Source: JOPF133 sp052144935
GTDB taxonomy: Bacteria; Acidobacteriota; Terriglobia; Bryobacterales; Bryobacteraceae
DNA length: 14,167 bases
Reading direction: 5' to 3'
Assembly: GCA_052144935.1 (NCBI GenBank)
Contig: JBKQPR010000034.1
Location: 1 to 14,167, forward strand
Of the stretch, positions 6,604-13,257 are shown one piece after another. The translations under genes were made by a program, and so were the position numbers. Numbering within the stretch: position 1 is the first letter of the stretch; each line of letters opens with the position of its first letter. Below the pieces are notes generated by a model. That model saw only the letters and a list, made by a program, of their open reading frames with translations, searched no databases and was not told where the DNA came from.

Positions 6604-8300
6604 CAAAACTCCTGGGTAACGCGCAGCACTTCTTCCACCGAGGTGACGCCGTCGCGGATCTTCCTCCAGCCGTCCTCGCGCAGGTTGCGCATCCCGTTCT
6701 GGCGCGCCACCCGCGTCAGCGCCGAGGCGTCCGCGTTGGCCATGATCAGCTTGCGGATCTCGTCGTTCACGTCCATCAGCTCGAAGATGCCCATGCGCGA
6801 AACGTAGCCGCGCCCGCCGCACTCCTGGCAGCCGGCGCCGCGGTAGACCGGCATCATCTCGCCCTCGGGCGATATCGCCGTCCCCGCCTCGATCTTGCAA
6901 TCCTGGCAGATCACCCGCACCAGGCGCTGCGCCAGCACGGCCACCAGCGAGGAAGTGATCAGGTAGTTCTCGACGCCCATGTCGGTCAGCCGGGTGATGG
7001 CGCTGGGGGCATCGTTGGTATGCAGCGTGGAAAACACCAGGTGCCCGGTGAGCGCGGCGCGGATGGCGATATCGGCCGTCTCGCGGTCGCGGATTTCGCC
7101 CACCATGATGACGTCCGGGTCCTGACGCACGATGTGCCGCAGACCGGCCGCGAAGGTCAGCCCGATCTGCGGGTTGACGTGGATCTGGTTGATCCCGTCC
7201 ATCTGGTATTCCACCGGGTCTTCGATGGTGATGATCTTCCGGTCCGGCAGGTTGATGCGCTTGAGCGCCGAATACAGGGTGGTGGATTTGCCGCTGCCGG
7301 TGGGGCCGGTCACCAGGAACATGCCGTGCGGCAGGCTGGTGAAGTGCTCCATGCGCGACAACATGTGCTCGTCGAAGCCCAGCCGCCGCAGGTCGTAGAA
7401 ATCCCCCGTCGAGCGGTCCAGCAGGCGCATCACCACGCTTTCGCCGTAGAGCGTGGGGAGGGTGGAAACGCGCAGATCCACCTCGCGGCCCAGAACCTTG
7501 ATTTTGATGCGCCCGTCCTGCGGCAGGCGCCGCTCGGCAATGTTCAGCTTGGCCATCAGCTTGAGGCGCGAGATGATGGCGGCCTTCAATTCGCGGGGCG
7601 GCGGCTCCTGGTTGAACAGCACGCCATCCACGCGGAAGCGGACGCGGAACTCTTTCTCGAACGGCTCGATGTGGATGTCGCTCGAGCGTTTCTCGATGGC
7701 ATCGCCGATCATGGCGTTGACCAGGCGGATCACCGGCGCTTCGCTGGCCATGTCGCGCAGGTGCTCGAGATCGGCGGTAGCCTGATCGTCGTCGCCTCCG
7801 CCCACCAGCGTCTGCCGGTCGCTCTCGCCGTAGTACTTGTCGATGGCGTCCAGGATCTCCTGCTCGGCCGCCAACGCCGTGAGTATGTGGAATCCCGAGA
7901 AGCCCCGCAGGGCACTAATCGTGTCGAAATCCAGCGGGTCGGCCATCGCCACCGTCAGGGTAGAATCGGCCAGCGCCACGGGAAAGGCGCGGCACTGCCG
8001 GAGGAAGCGGTGCGAGAGGCCATCGATCTCGGGCGCCGCCGGCGGCGGCCCGTCCACCGTCACCAGCGGCAGCCCGAGTTGATCGGCGAGCGCGGCGAGC
8101 ACGTCGCGCTGAGCGATCAAACCCATGTCCACCAGGATCTTGCCCAGTTTGTCGCCGCGTTCCTGCTGCAGCTCCAGGGCGCGCTCCAGATCCTCGGCTC
8201 CGATCTTCTTCCGCTCCACCAGAATCTCGCCCAGCCGCAGGTACCGCGGCAGGCCGCTGGGGGCCTCCGATGCGGGCGTGGCGTGCTCTGTGGGGGTCAC
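6603..8300 (-). CDS. gspE: Type II secretion assembly ATPase GspE
   Basis: 565 aa. Residues about 20-160 form the N-terminal GspE/PilB-type domain (LGEILVERKKIG, GDKLGKILVDMGLI). The catalytic core has Walker A GPTGSGKST (332-340), Asp box ITIEDPVEY (357-365), Walker B DPDVIMVGEIRD (394-405) and His box TGHLVFSTLHTNDA (418-431). Two CxxC pairs (C465/C468, C491/C494) form the zinc-binding knuckle typical of GspE. The enzyme is the cytoplasmic hexamer that powers pseudopilus extension. The GTG start immediately follows the TAA of the upstream secreted-protein gene (TAAGTG), with GGAAGAA a few nt upstream. PilB is the main alternative, but the gspF-L context decides for GspE. Confidence 0.96.
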   Translation of the reverse strand: MTPTEHATPASEAPSGLPRYLRLGEILVERKKIGAEDLERALELQQERGDKLGKILVDMGLIAQRDVLAALADQLGLPLVTVDGPPPAAPEIDGLSHRFLRQCRAFPVALADSTLTVAMADPLDFDTISALRGFSGFHILTALAAEQEILDAIDKYYGESDRQTLVGGGDDDQATADLEHLRDMASEAPVIRLVNAMIGDAIEKRSSDIHIEPFEKEFRVRFRVDGVLFNQEPPPRELKAAIISRLKLMAKLNIAERRLPQDGRIKIKVLGREVDLRVSTLPTLYGESVVMRLLDRSTGDFYDLRRLGFDEHMLSRMEHFTSLPHGMFLVTGPTGSGKSTTLYSALKRINLPDRKIITIEDPVEYQMDGINQIHVNPQIGLTFAAGLRHIVRQDPDVIMVGEIRDRETADIAIRAALTGHLVFSTLHTNDAPSAITRLTDMGVENYLITSSLVAVLAQRLVRVICQDCKIEAGTAISPEGEMMPVYRGAGCQECGGRGYVSRMGIFELMDVNDEIRKLIMANADASALTRVARQNGMRNLREDGWRKIRDGVTSVEEVLRVTQEF

Positions 8301-9044
8301 TTATTGTTCTTCCGTGGTTTGCACCACGCCTGCCAGAGCGTCTTTGCGGGTGGCCGATATGGTAATTTGGCCGGGCAGCCCGGTGCGGTCTTCCCAGCTC
8401 AGGTAATCCAGACGCACCGCTACCACAATCTGCTGGTTCTCGGGAACCTGGGGAAGGTCCTGGGCGGCTCGCTTCATCATTTCGATCATGGCGGCCCGGA
8501 GTTTCGGCACGCGCTCGACCTTCCGCTGATGCACCTGGTCATGCAGTTCCTTGCTGATGGTGGGGCGGAATGGCATGATCGTAGGGGTGACGACGAGGCT
8601 GAGTTCGGAGCTGAACACGGCCCCAAAATTCTCGAGGTAGAAGCCCCGCGTGCAGCAGATCATGTCCACCGGATCGTTGGCGCTGCCCAGCGCATAGAGC
8701 CTCGTATCGAGCAGTTTCTCCACGGTGACGATGGCGGGCCGCCCTGGCCGCAGTACGCCGGCCGTGTTGAACTTGGCCGCCGGCATGATCTGCGCCTGCG
8801 CCGACACCGCTAGGAATAGAAGCAGCGCCGGCAGAAGTGCCGACGCGGCAGAGACGACCCTCTGCGCCACAAGAGCCTCAACTCTGGGCACGCCGCGACG
8901 ATTTTCCGTGGGGCAGAGCCCAAAGGGCACCCCCGCCTTGTGTCGCCTGCCATCTGTGCGAAGCACAGCAGTTGTTGTGGCGCAGGCACTCGTGCCTGCC
9001 GCGTCGGCACTCATGCCGACGCTCCGTGTGCGCTTGCCCGTCAT
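8301..9044 (-). CDS. Hypothetical secreted protein upstream of gspE
   Basis: 247 aa from the ATG that overlaps the anti-sigma stop (ATGA). I do not recognise the family. A secretion signal core (SALLPALLLFLAVSAQAQ, near residues 69-86) precedes a mature domain of about 160 aa with ICC and long amphipathic helices (KLRAAMIEMMKRAAQDLPQVPENQ). The first ~70 residues are mostly encoded by a palindromic element (8824-9023). A GTG at 8870 preceded by TTGAGG would give a normal 26-residue signal peptide (MAQRVVSAASALLP...), so the real start may be there (189 aa). Position between an anti-sigma factor and gspE suggests an envelope protein tied to secretion or its control. It ends with TAA touching the gspE GTG. 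Confidence 0.7.
   Translation of the reverse strand: MTGKRTRSVGMSADAAGTSACATTTAVLRTDGRRHKAGVPFGLCPTENRRGVPRVEALVAQRVVSAASALLPALLLFLAVSAQAQIMPAAKFNTAGVLRPGRPAIVTVEKLLDTRLYALGSANDPVDMICCTRGFYLENFGAVFSSELSLVVTPTIMPFRPTISKELHDQVHQRKVERVPKLRAAMIEMMKRAAQDLPQVPENQQIVVAVRLDYLSWEDRTGLPGQITISATRKDALAGVVQTTEEQ
8824..9023. repeat. 200-bp inverted-repeat element in signal-peptide region
   Basis: Arms 8824-8851 and 8996-9023 pair at about 25 of 28 positions, sharing CTGCCGCGTCGGCACT. A second inner pair TTGTGGCGCAG lies at 8862-8872 and 8975-8985. A small hairpin CTGTGC-GAA-GCACAG sits near 8954-8968. The GTGGCGCAGGC motif is also found in the gspJ-leader element (3449-3582), which suggests a shared repeat family. 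The element stays open in the frame of the secreted-protein gene. Confidence 0.8.
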
Positions 9045-9649
9045 CGCGGTTCCCCTTCACCAGGTCCACTGCGATAGGCCGCGGCCTGGTAGCTCCCCTG
9101 ACGCTTCACGTTCAAGTCGTATTCCTCGGCCGCCAGCATCAACTTCTGGCGGGCGGATTCCAACTCCGCCACCAGCGCCCTGGTCCGCTCGGTCTGCTGT
9201 TGCTCGCTGGCAGCCACAGCCCGCGCCACCGCCGCGTCGATGCGCGCCTCGATCTCCGCATTCGACATGGACGCCTGCGCCACCGTCACAGTCTGCGGAA
9301 CCGGCTGGGACGCCGGGCCCACAGGGCGTCCCACAGTCAGCGCAAACACCACCAGCGCCGCCGACAGCATGGCCGCCGAGGCGAATCCCAGCCGCGGCCC
9401 CGACGTCCACAGCGCCGACCACCCCCGCCGCCACGGCGAAGGCTCGAAAATCTGATCCGAGACAAACGCTACCCGCTGCGGGATCTCTTCGTCGCCGAGC
9501 GAGAACAGGGCCGCCTGGGTCAGGCCGAGCCGGTCCAGCTCTTCCCGGCAGGACGGGCAATTTCGCACATGGGCTTCCACCTGGCGCCGGTCTTGATCCG
9601 GCAGCTCTCGGAGGAAGTAATCCCGCAAATCGAATGGCGAGCAACTCAT
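9041..9649 (-). CDS. Zinc-finger anti-sigma factor, membrane-bound
   Basis: 202 aa. The N-terminus has the zf-HC2 anti-sigma pattern: Cys3, then His27-xxx-Cys31-xx-Cys34 (HVRNCPSC). Such domains bind the cognate ECF sigma factor in the cytoplasm. A single membrane segment lies at about 87-107 (LGFASAAMLSAALVVFALTV), and residues about 129-185 are rich in Ala/Glu/Gln and likely form an extracytoplasmic coiled coil. The ATG overlaps the sigma factor stop (ATGA), the standard arrangement for a sigma/anti-sigma pair. The release signal cannot be read from sequence. The downstream secreted protein and T2SS genes are in the same transcription unit, so the pair probably controls its own operon. Confidence 0.9.
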   Translation of the reverse strand: MSCSPFDLRDYFLRELPDQDRRQVEAHVRNCPSCREELDRLGLTQAALFSLGDEEIPQRVAFVSDQIFEPSPWRRGWSALWTSGPRLGFASAAMLSAALVVFALTVGRPVGPASQPVPQTVTVAQASMSNAEIEARIDAAVARAVAASEQQQTERTRALVAELESARQKLMLAAEEYDLNVKRQGSYQAAAYRSGPGEGEPR

Positions 9650-10212
9650 GACACACCTCGTGCCTTTATGGGAGCCAGTTGGTTCTTGAGCAGTTCAAGC
9701 GCGGAGTAGAGGCGCGATTTTACGGTGGAGACCGGGCAGGACAGAATCTCCGCCATTTCCTCGAATTTGAAACCCTGGTAGATTTTCAGCACCACCGCCT
9801 CCCGCTGATCGGCCGACAGCCGCTCCAGCGCGCCGGCCACCGCCAGGCTCAGCTCGATCGGAAACACCGAGCTTCCACCCACTGTGATGCCGCCGCCGGT
9901 GGCCTCCGGCTCCAGGTCGTCCACATCGCTTTCGGGCCTCCGTTTGCGGAACATCGAGTAGGCCTCGTTATGCGCGATGCGGTACAGCCAGGGGGCGAAC
10001 CGCTCCGGATTATCCAGCTTGCCGAGGTTCTGGTACGCTTTCAGAAACACGTCCTGGGTCAAATCCAGAGAGTCTTCGCGATTGCCGGTGATGCGCAGCA
10101 GGTAATTGTAGACACGCTTCTCCCACCGGGACACCAGGAGGTTATAAGCCTCCACGTTGCCCCGGGCAGCCTGGCGGATGAGGTCGGCATCTTCGGCCGC
10201 CCGAAAGATCAA
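9646..10212 (-). CDS. ECF (RpoE-type) RNA polymerase sigma factor
   Basis: 188 aa. Region sigma2 spans about 25-91 (YNYLLRITGNREDSLDLTQDVFLKAYQNL, split here by position: 35-44 and 45-63), including the -10 recognition helix PWLYRIAHNEAYSMFRKR. Region sigma4 spans about 126-177 (LERLSADQREAVVLK, then MAEILSCPVSTVKSRL as the -35 helix-turn-helix). A Gly-rich linker GGGITVGG joins them. The start is TTG, supported by AGGAG 7 nt upstream and by the family N-terminus EDADLIRQAARGN. It is the first gene of the T2SS operon and is followed directly by its likely anti-sigma factor. A weak TTG start may keep sigma levels low. Confidence 0.93.
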   Translation of the reverse strand: MIFRAAEDADLIRQAARGNVEAYNLLVSRWEKRVYNYLLRITGNREDSLDLTQDVFLKAYQNLGKLDNPERFAPWLYRIAHNEAYSMFRKRRPESDVDDLEPEATGGGITVGGSSVFPIELSLAVAGALERLSADQREAVVLKIYQGFKFEEMAEILSCPVSTVKSRLYSALELLKNQLAPIKARGVS

Positions 10213-10219
10213 GCTCTGG

Positions 10220-10224
10220 CTCCT
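10220..10224 (-). promoter_or_regulatory. Ribosome binding site of the sigma factor gene
   Basis: AGGAG on the minus strand, 7 nt before the TTG start. It is the main reason to accept TTG, since no ATG or GTG lies at a suitable position before the conserved N-terminus. Confidence 0.7.
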
Positions 10225-10373
10225 GGTGAGAAGACGCGGCCCGCCCGTAAAAAGTCGAAACTGGCGGATGCGGGCCGATCTCCTATTTTACTTCCCCTGG
10301 GAAGGGCCGGTTGGGTTCCTCAGTTGGCAAACGGGCGCTGGAACTCCGGACTTCCAATGAAGCCCGGGGCCGC

Positions 10374-10385
10374 GGAACCGGTTCC
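10374..10385. promoter_or_regulatory. 12-bp perfect palindrome upstream of sigma factor
   Basis: GGAACCGGTTCC reads the same on both strands and lies about 160 bp upstream of the sigma factor start. It could be an operator for a dimeric regulator. No partner copy was found elsewhere in the window, and 12-bp palindromes can occur by chance. Confidence 0.3.
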
Positions 10386-10435
10386 AGGAACGACCGGCGT
10401 CAATCCGGAGCTGGTTCGCCGATCAGCAACAGCGC

Positions 10436-10540
10436 CTAAGAAACATTCGGTCTCCCGCTGGTGTCGATCTGGCGGCTGGTTACATTGTTCACCAGGCTCA
10501 CTTCCGAGTCCGGATCAAACCGTGCTGGATAGGTGGTCAT
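10436..10540 (-). CDS. Possible small ORF, 34 aa
   Basis: The product begins MTTYPARFDPDSEVSLV and ends DTSGRPNVS. GAGGA lies 6 nt before the ATG, a good ribosome binding site, which is the only positive sign. The peptide is polar, without a membrane segment or signal. It could be a real small protein, a leader peptide of the sigma operon, or a relic of a larger degraded gene. No family is recognised. Confidence 0.25.
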   Translation of the reverse strand: MTTYPARFDPDSEVSLVNNVTSRQIDTSGRPNVS

Positions 10541-10604
10541 GGCAGATCCTCATCTTCAGCCCGAGGTCCTTCAGGATGAACGCCGCGGGTTCCCAAAGAG
10601 CCAG

Positions 10605-11252
10605 TCACGCGCCCTTTACCAGCCGCTGCCACTCTTCCATGCGTTGGCGCAGCGCTCGCACGGGCGCGGGCGCGTCCGCCGGGGGCAGCAGACCGCCGAT
10701 CACGGCCAGAGAATCGGCGCCGGCGCGCAGCACTTCGAGGGCGTTCGCAAGCGTAATCCCGCCGATCGCCACCAGCGGCTTGTCGAGGAGCGGCCGCGAG
10801 CGGCGCACTTCTTCGACTCCCACCACCGGGTCGGGATTCTGCTTCGATGCCGTGCCGAATACCGGGCCCAGGGCCACGTAATCCACCGGTTCGCCGCCCG
10901 CCGCCGAGAGCTGATTGACGCTGTGGCTGGAGAAGCCGATCGCCCGATCCGGCCCCATCAGCTTGCGGGCCTCGCGTGGCGGCAGGTCGTCCTGGCCCAG
11001 GTGCAGGCCGGCGTCCAGCAATAGGGCGAAATCGGCGCGGTCGTTGACGATGAGGTCCACGCCCGCCTCCTGGCACAAGCGCGCCACCTGGCGGCAGGCG
11101 GCGAAGAGATCGCGGCTCCAATGGCCCTTGTGGCGGATCTGCAGGATGCCGGCGCCGCCTTCCAGGAACGCCGCGGCGGCGCCTTCCAGGGCAATGGCGC
11201 GGCGGGCGAGCGATTCCGTATCGAGGATGGGGTACACGCGCGGCAGTTTCAT
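10605..11252 (-). CDS. thiE: Thiamine phosphate synthase ThiE
   Basis: 215 aa, the usual size. ThiE joins HMP pyrophosphate and the thiazole phosphate to give thiamine phosphate in the cytoplasm. Conserved elements are in order: QIRHKG (38-43, the pyrophosphate-binding QxRxK region), VNDRADFAL (69-77), DAGLHLGQDDLP (80-91), IGFSSHS (105-111), YVALGPVFGTASK (125-137, the GPxxxTxxK motif) and AIGGI (162-166). The usual VSAI phosphate loop near the C-terminus is VIGG here, a mild variation. The ATG lies 10 nt after the response regulator stop, so it is probably in one transcript with the two-component genes. No TPP riboswitch is seen upstream, which is unusual only if the gene were independently regulated. 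Confidence 0.93.
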   Translation of the reverse strand: MKLPRVYPILDTESLARRAIALEGAAAAFLEGGAGILQIRHKGHWSRDLFAACRQVARLCQEAGVDLIVNDRADFALLLDAGLHLGQDDLPPREARKLMGPDRAIGFSSHSVNQLSAAGGEPVDYVALGPVFGTASKQNPDPVVGVEEVRRSRPLLDKPLVAIGGITLANALEVLRAGADSLAVIGGLLPPADAPAPVRALRQRMEEWQRLVKGA

Positions 11253-11262
11253 GATGGGCGAA

Positions 11263-12018
11263 TCATTTCTTTCCCGGCTCCGCCACGAACCGGTATCCCA
11301 CGCCGCGCACCGTCAACAGGTGCTTGGGTTTTGTGGGGTCGTCCTCCACGTACCTGCGCAGCCGCACGATGAAATTGTCGATGGCGCGCGTGTCGGTGTC
11401 TTCGCGGAGGCTCCAGACGTCCTCCAACATGCTGCGCCGCGAGACCGGTTTGCCTTCGTGGCCGATCAGATAGCGCAGCAGGTTGGCCTCCATCAGGGTC
11501 AGCGGGAAGACCCTGTCGCCCACGTGCAGCTCCAGCAGATCGAAATGCACCGACTTGCCGGCGAAGACGTACACGTGGTTGGGCGGTGCGTTGGGCGGTG
11601 CGTTGGGCGATTGTGGCGCGGGAGCATGGTTGGGCGCGGATTGCAGCCACTCGCGACGCCGCAGCAGGCCGCGCAGACGCGCAATCAGGATGGAAAGATC
11701 GAAGGGTTTGGGCAGGTAATCATCGGCTCCCGCCTCAAAGCCGCGCAACACATCCTCGGGGTGGCCGCGCGCGGTCAGCATGAGGGTGGGGACGAACTGG
11801 CCGGCCTCGCGCAACTCCGACATCACCTGGAAGCCGTCCTTGCCCGGCAGCATGACATCCAGCACCATCAGGTCGAAGCCCGCCGGCTCGCTCGCCAGCG
11901 CGTCAAGGGCGGCCTCGCCGGTCTCCGTGACTTCCACCTGGTAACCTTCCGCCTCCAGGTTGAAACGCAGCCCTTCGGCCAGGTGCTGCTCGTCTTCCAC
12001 CACCAGAATTCGGCTCAT
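11263..12018 (-). CDS. OmpR/PhoB-family response regulator
   Basis: 251 aa. Receiver domain about 1-120: acidic pocket E8/D9, phospho-acceptor D54 (MVLDVMLPG), T82 and K104 (LPKPFD). The C-terminal winged helix (about 150-248) has SRRSMLEDVW, the recognition-helix region TRAIDNFIVRLRRYVEDD and the wing TVRGVGYRF, all typical of the PhoB group. The linker (126-149) is a Pro/Asn/Ala-rich stretch with a duplicated APPN unit encoded by a 12-bp tandem repeat, longer than usual. The gene follows the histidine kinase by 9 nt and is its likely partner. Targets are unknown. Phosphate-type (PhoB) control is possible, but nothing here points to it. Confidence 0.93.
   Translation of the reverse strand: MSRILVVEDEQHLAEGLRFNLEAEGYQVEVTETGEAALDALASEPAGFDLMVLDVMLPGKDGFQVMSELREAGQFVPTLMLTARGHPEDVLRGFEAGADDYLPKPFDLSILIARLRGLLRRREWLQSAPNHAPAPQSPNAPPNAPPNHVYVFAGKSVHFDLLELHVGDRVFPLTLMEANLLRYLIGHEGKPVSRRSMLEDVWSLREDTDTRAIDNFIVRLRRYVEDDPTKPKHLLTVRGVGYRFVAEPGKK
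11579..11609. repeat. 12-bp tandem repeat in response regulator linker
   Basis: TTGGGCGGTGCG occurs twice exactly and then partly a third time. On the coding strand it gives the repeated NAPP linker residues between receiver and DNA-binding domains. The 12-bp unit preserves the reading frame. Confidence 0.8.
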
Positions 12019-12027
12019 TGGGCTGGC

Positions 12028-12918
12028 TCACTGCGCTACGGGGAGTTGCAGGACGAAAGTACTTCCCCGCCCCGTACCTTCGCTTTCGGCCCACACGCGC
12101 CCGCCGTGCCGTTTGGCCACCGCGCGCACGATGTACAGGCCCAGCCCGGTGCCTTTCACACGCGAAGCCAGCGGCCCCGGCACGCGGTAGAAGCGCTTGA
12201 ACACGCGAGTCAATTCCTGTTTGGGAATGCCCGCGCCGTGGTCGGTGACGCGCACCGAGACAAACCCGTGCTCCGATGCCGTCTGAACCAAGACTTTCAC
12301 CTCTTTTCCAGAGTACTTCACGGCGTTATCGATGAGGTTGGAGACGGCCGCGCGGACCTCGTCGGGGTCGGCCAGGATGGTGAGCGGCGCGGTGGGCCGA
12401 TAGCGCAGCGCCTCTTCCGAGATGCTGTGCAGAGTTCGCGCGCGCGACACGCAACCGGCCACCAGCTCGCCCAGCTCGAACCGCGCCACGTTCAGCCGCC
12501 GCGTGGAGGCGCCCGCGCGGCCGGTGCGCAGCACCTGCTCGATGGTGGCCAAGAGGCGATCGCAATCCTCCAGCATCACGCGGTAGAACTCCTGGCGCCT
12601 GGCTTCCTCCACGGGACGCTTCTGCAGCGTCTCCAGATAGAGCCGGATGGAAGCCACGGGAGTTTTCAGCTCGTGGGTGACCGCGTTGATGAAGGCGTCG
12701 TGCTGTTCGTTGCGGCGGATTTCGCGCACCAGGAAGGTGGTATTCACGACCACCCCGGCGATCACCAGCGACAGCAGCATGATTCCAAGGAAAAGCAGGA
12801 TGCCGGTACGCCAGCTCAGCAGGATATAGCCGATGTACAGCAGCAGCAGGATGAGAATGAGGCCCGCGCCCATGGCGATGAAGAAGGCGATCGATTTGCG
12901 CCGGCCGGGGAGGACCAT
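12028..12918 (-). CDS. Sensor histidine kinase with minimal sensor region
   Basis: 296 aa. Two membrane segments lie at about 10-33 and 38-60, joined by a turn of only a few residues (SWRTG), so there is no periplasmic sensor domain. The kinase core follows: HisKA with H82 (NAVTHELKTPVASIRL), N-box N198 (LIDNAVKY), G1 box DHGAGIP (226-232), F box region FKRFYRVP and G2 box GTGLGLYIV (256-264). It should phosphorylate the response regulator encoded 9 nt downstream. The small membrane sensor suggests signal detection within or at the membrane, or through a partner. The ATG has no strong ribosome binding site. The first 20 codons and 16 nt of leader are duplicated at 13547-13622. Confidence 0.93.
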   Translation of the reverse strand: MVLPGRRKSIAFFIAMGAGLILILLLLYIGYILLSWRTGILLFLGIMLLSLVIAGVVVNTTFLVREIRRNEQHDAFINAVTHELKTPVASIRLYLETLQKRPVEEARRQEFYRVMLEDCDRLLATIEQVLRTGRAGASTRRLNVARFELGELVAGCVSRARTLHSISEEALRYRPTAPLTILADPDEVRAAVSNLIDNAVKYSGKEVKVLVQTASEHGFVSVRVTDHGAGIPKQELTRVFKRFYRVPGPLASRVKGTGLGLYIVRAVAKRHGGRVWAESEGTGRGSTFVLQLPVAQ

Positions 12919-12934
12919 GATTTCAGCTTACCGC
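12859..12934. repeat. 76-bp direct repeat, copy A (start of histidine kinase gene)
   Basis: Covers the first 20 codons of the histidine kinase gene and 16 nt upstream. It is identical to copy B at 13547-13622 at 74 of 76 positions. Both differences are silent in the kinase frame. Between the copies lie 612 bp that contain the hicB-hicA module. Confidence 0.95.
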
Positions 12935-13029
12935 CCCTTGGGACGGGACGAGACGCCAAGTCCCCCGGTCCAGCCGGCACTGCGTCCGTCCGGAGTTCCC
13001 GATGCTAGCGGGGATGGAAATCACCGCCC

Positions 13030-13257
13030 TTACAGTAGTTCGTTCAGTTCGTCGGCGCTCATCCGGCAGTCTCGAAGGATCTTTTGCAGCAGGCCGGGGC
13101 CGATCGTCTCGCCCGAGTCTAACGGCACTTACTGTACTTTCGGCCATCCTCGTGACGAAGGAAGCGATGGCTGCCTTTGATTCGAAGAGCGCAGAAGCCC
13201 CCTTTTTCGAGTGCGGCAATCAGGCCGGAGCCGGTCACCCTGGGGACTCCGGCTCAT
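13030..13257 (-). pseudogene. hicA: hicA toxin pseudogene (three frameshifts)
   Basis: HicA is a small dsRBD-like mRNA interferase held off by HicB. Segments of the family appear in all three minus frames in order: MSRSPQ (start ATG 13257), then VTGSGLIAALEKGGF and ALRIKGSHRFLRHEDGR with the catalytic-type His in GSH, then PLDSGETIGPGLLQKILRD and CRMSADELNELL to the TAA at 13030. Removing one base each near 13238-13240 (GGG on the coding strand), 13138-13140 (AAA) and 13129-13130 (AA) restores a single frame, including DGRSTVVPLDS in the middle. The ATG overlaps the hicB stop (ATGA). As read here the toxin cannot be made whole. Sequencing error in short runs is possible but would need three separate events. 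Confidence 0.85.

Larger units (their letters stand above)
10213..10604. other. Gap between thiE and the sigma factor operon
   Basis: This 390-bp stretch holds no convincing large gene. It must contain the promoter of the sigma-T2SS operon. I see CTTCCC-CT-GGGAAG (10291-10304) and the perfect palindrome GGAACCGGTTCC (10374-10385), both possible operators. A GGAAC element in minus orientation lies near 10313-10317, but I find no matching ECF -10 element at proper spacing, so I do not call a promoter. A 34-codon ORF sits at 10436-10540. Confidence 0.6.

Noticed and set aside
6228..8813. 861-codon plus-strand open frame opposite gspE
   Set aside because: It lies antisense to a gene with full GspE motifs; the low-complexity His/Gln/Arg-rich product is the usual shadow of GC-rich third positions.
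10213..10330. ECF-type autoregulatory promoter (GGAAC near 10313-10317 on minus strand)
   Set aside because: No -10 partner at the usual 16-17 bp spacing; the GGAAC pentamer alone is too common.
9679..10881. 400-codon plus-strand frame opposite the sigma factor and part of thiE
   Set aside because: Antisense to a clear ECF sigma gene; no recognisable domain.
10915..13008. 697-codon plus-strand open frame opposite thiE, response regulator and kinase
   Set aside because: It crosses three well-supported minus-strand genes and shows no family features; a GC-driven shadow.
12923..13219. 98-codon minus-strand frame over hicA
   Set aside because: It is one frame of the broken hicA plus unrelated flanking sequence; HicA segments continue in other frames.
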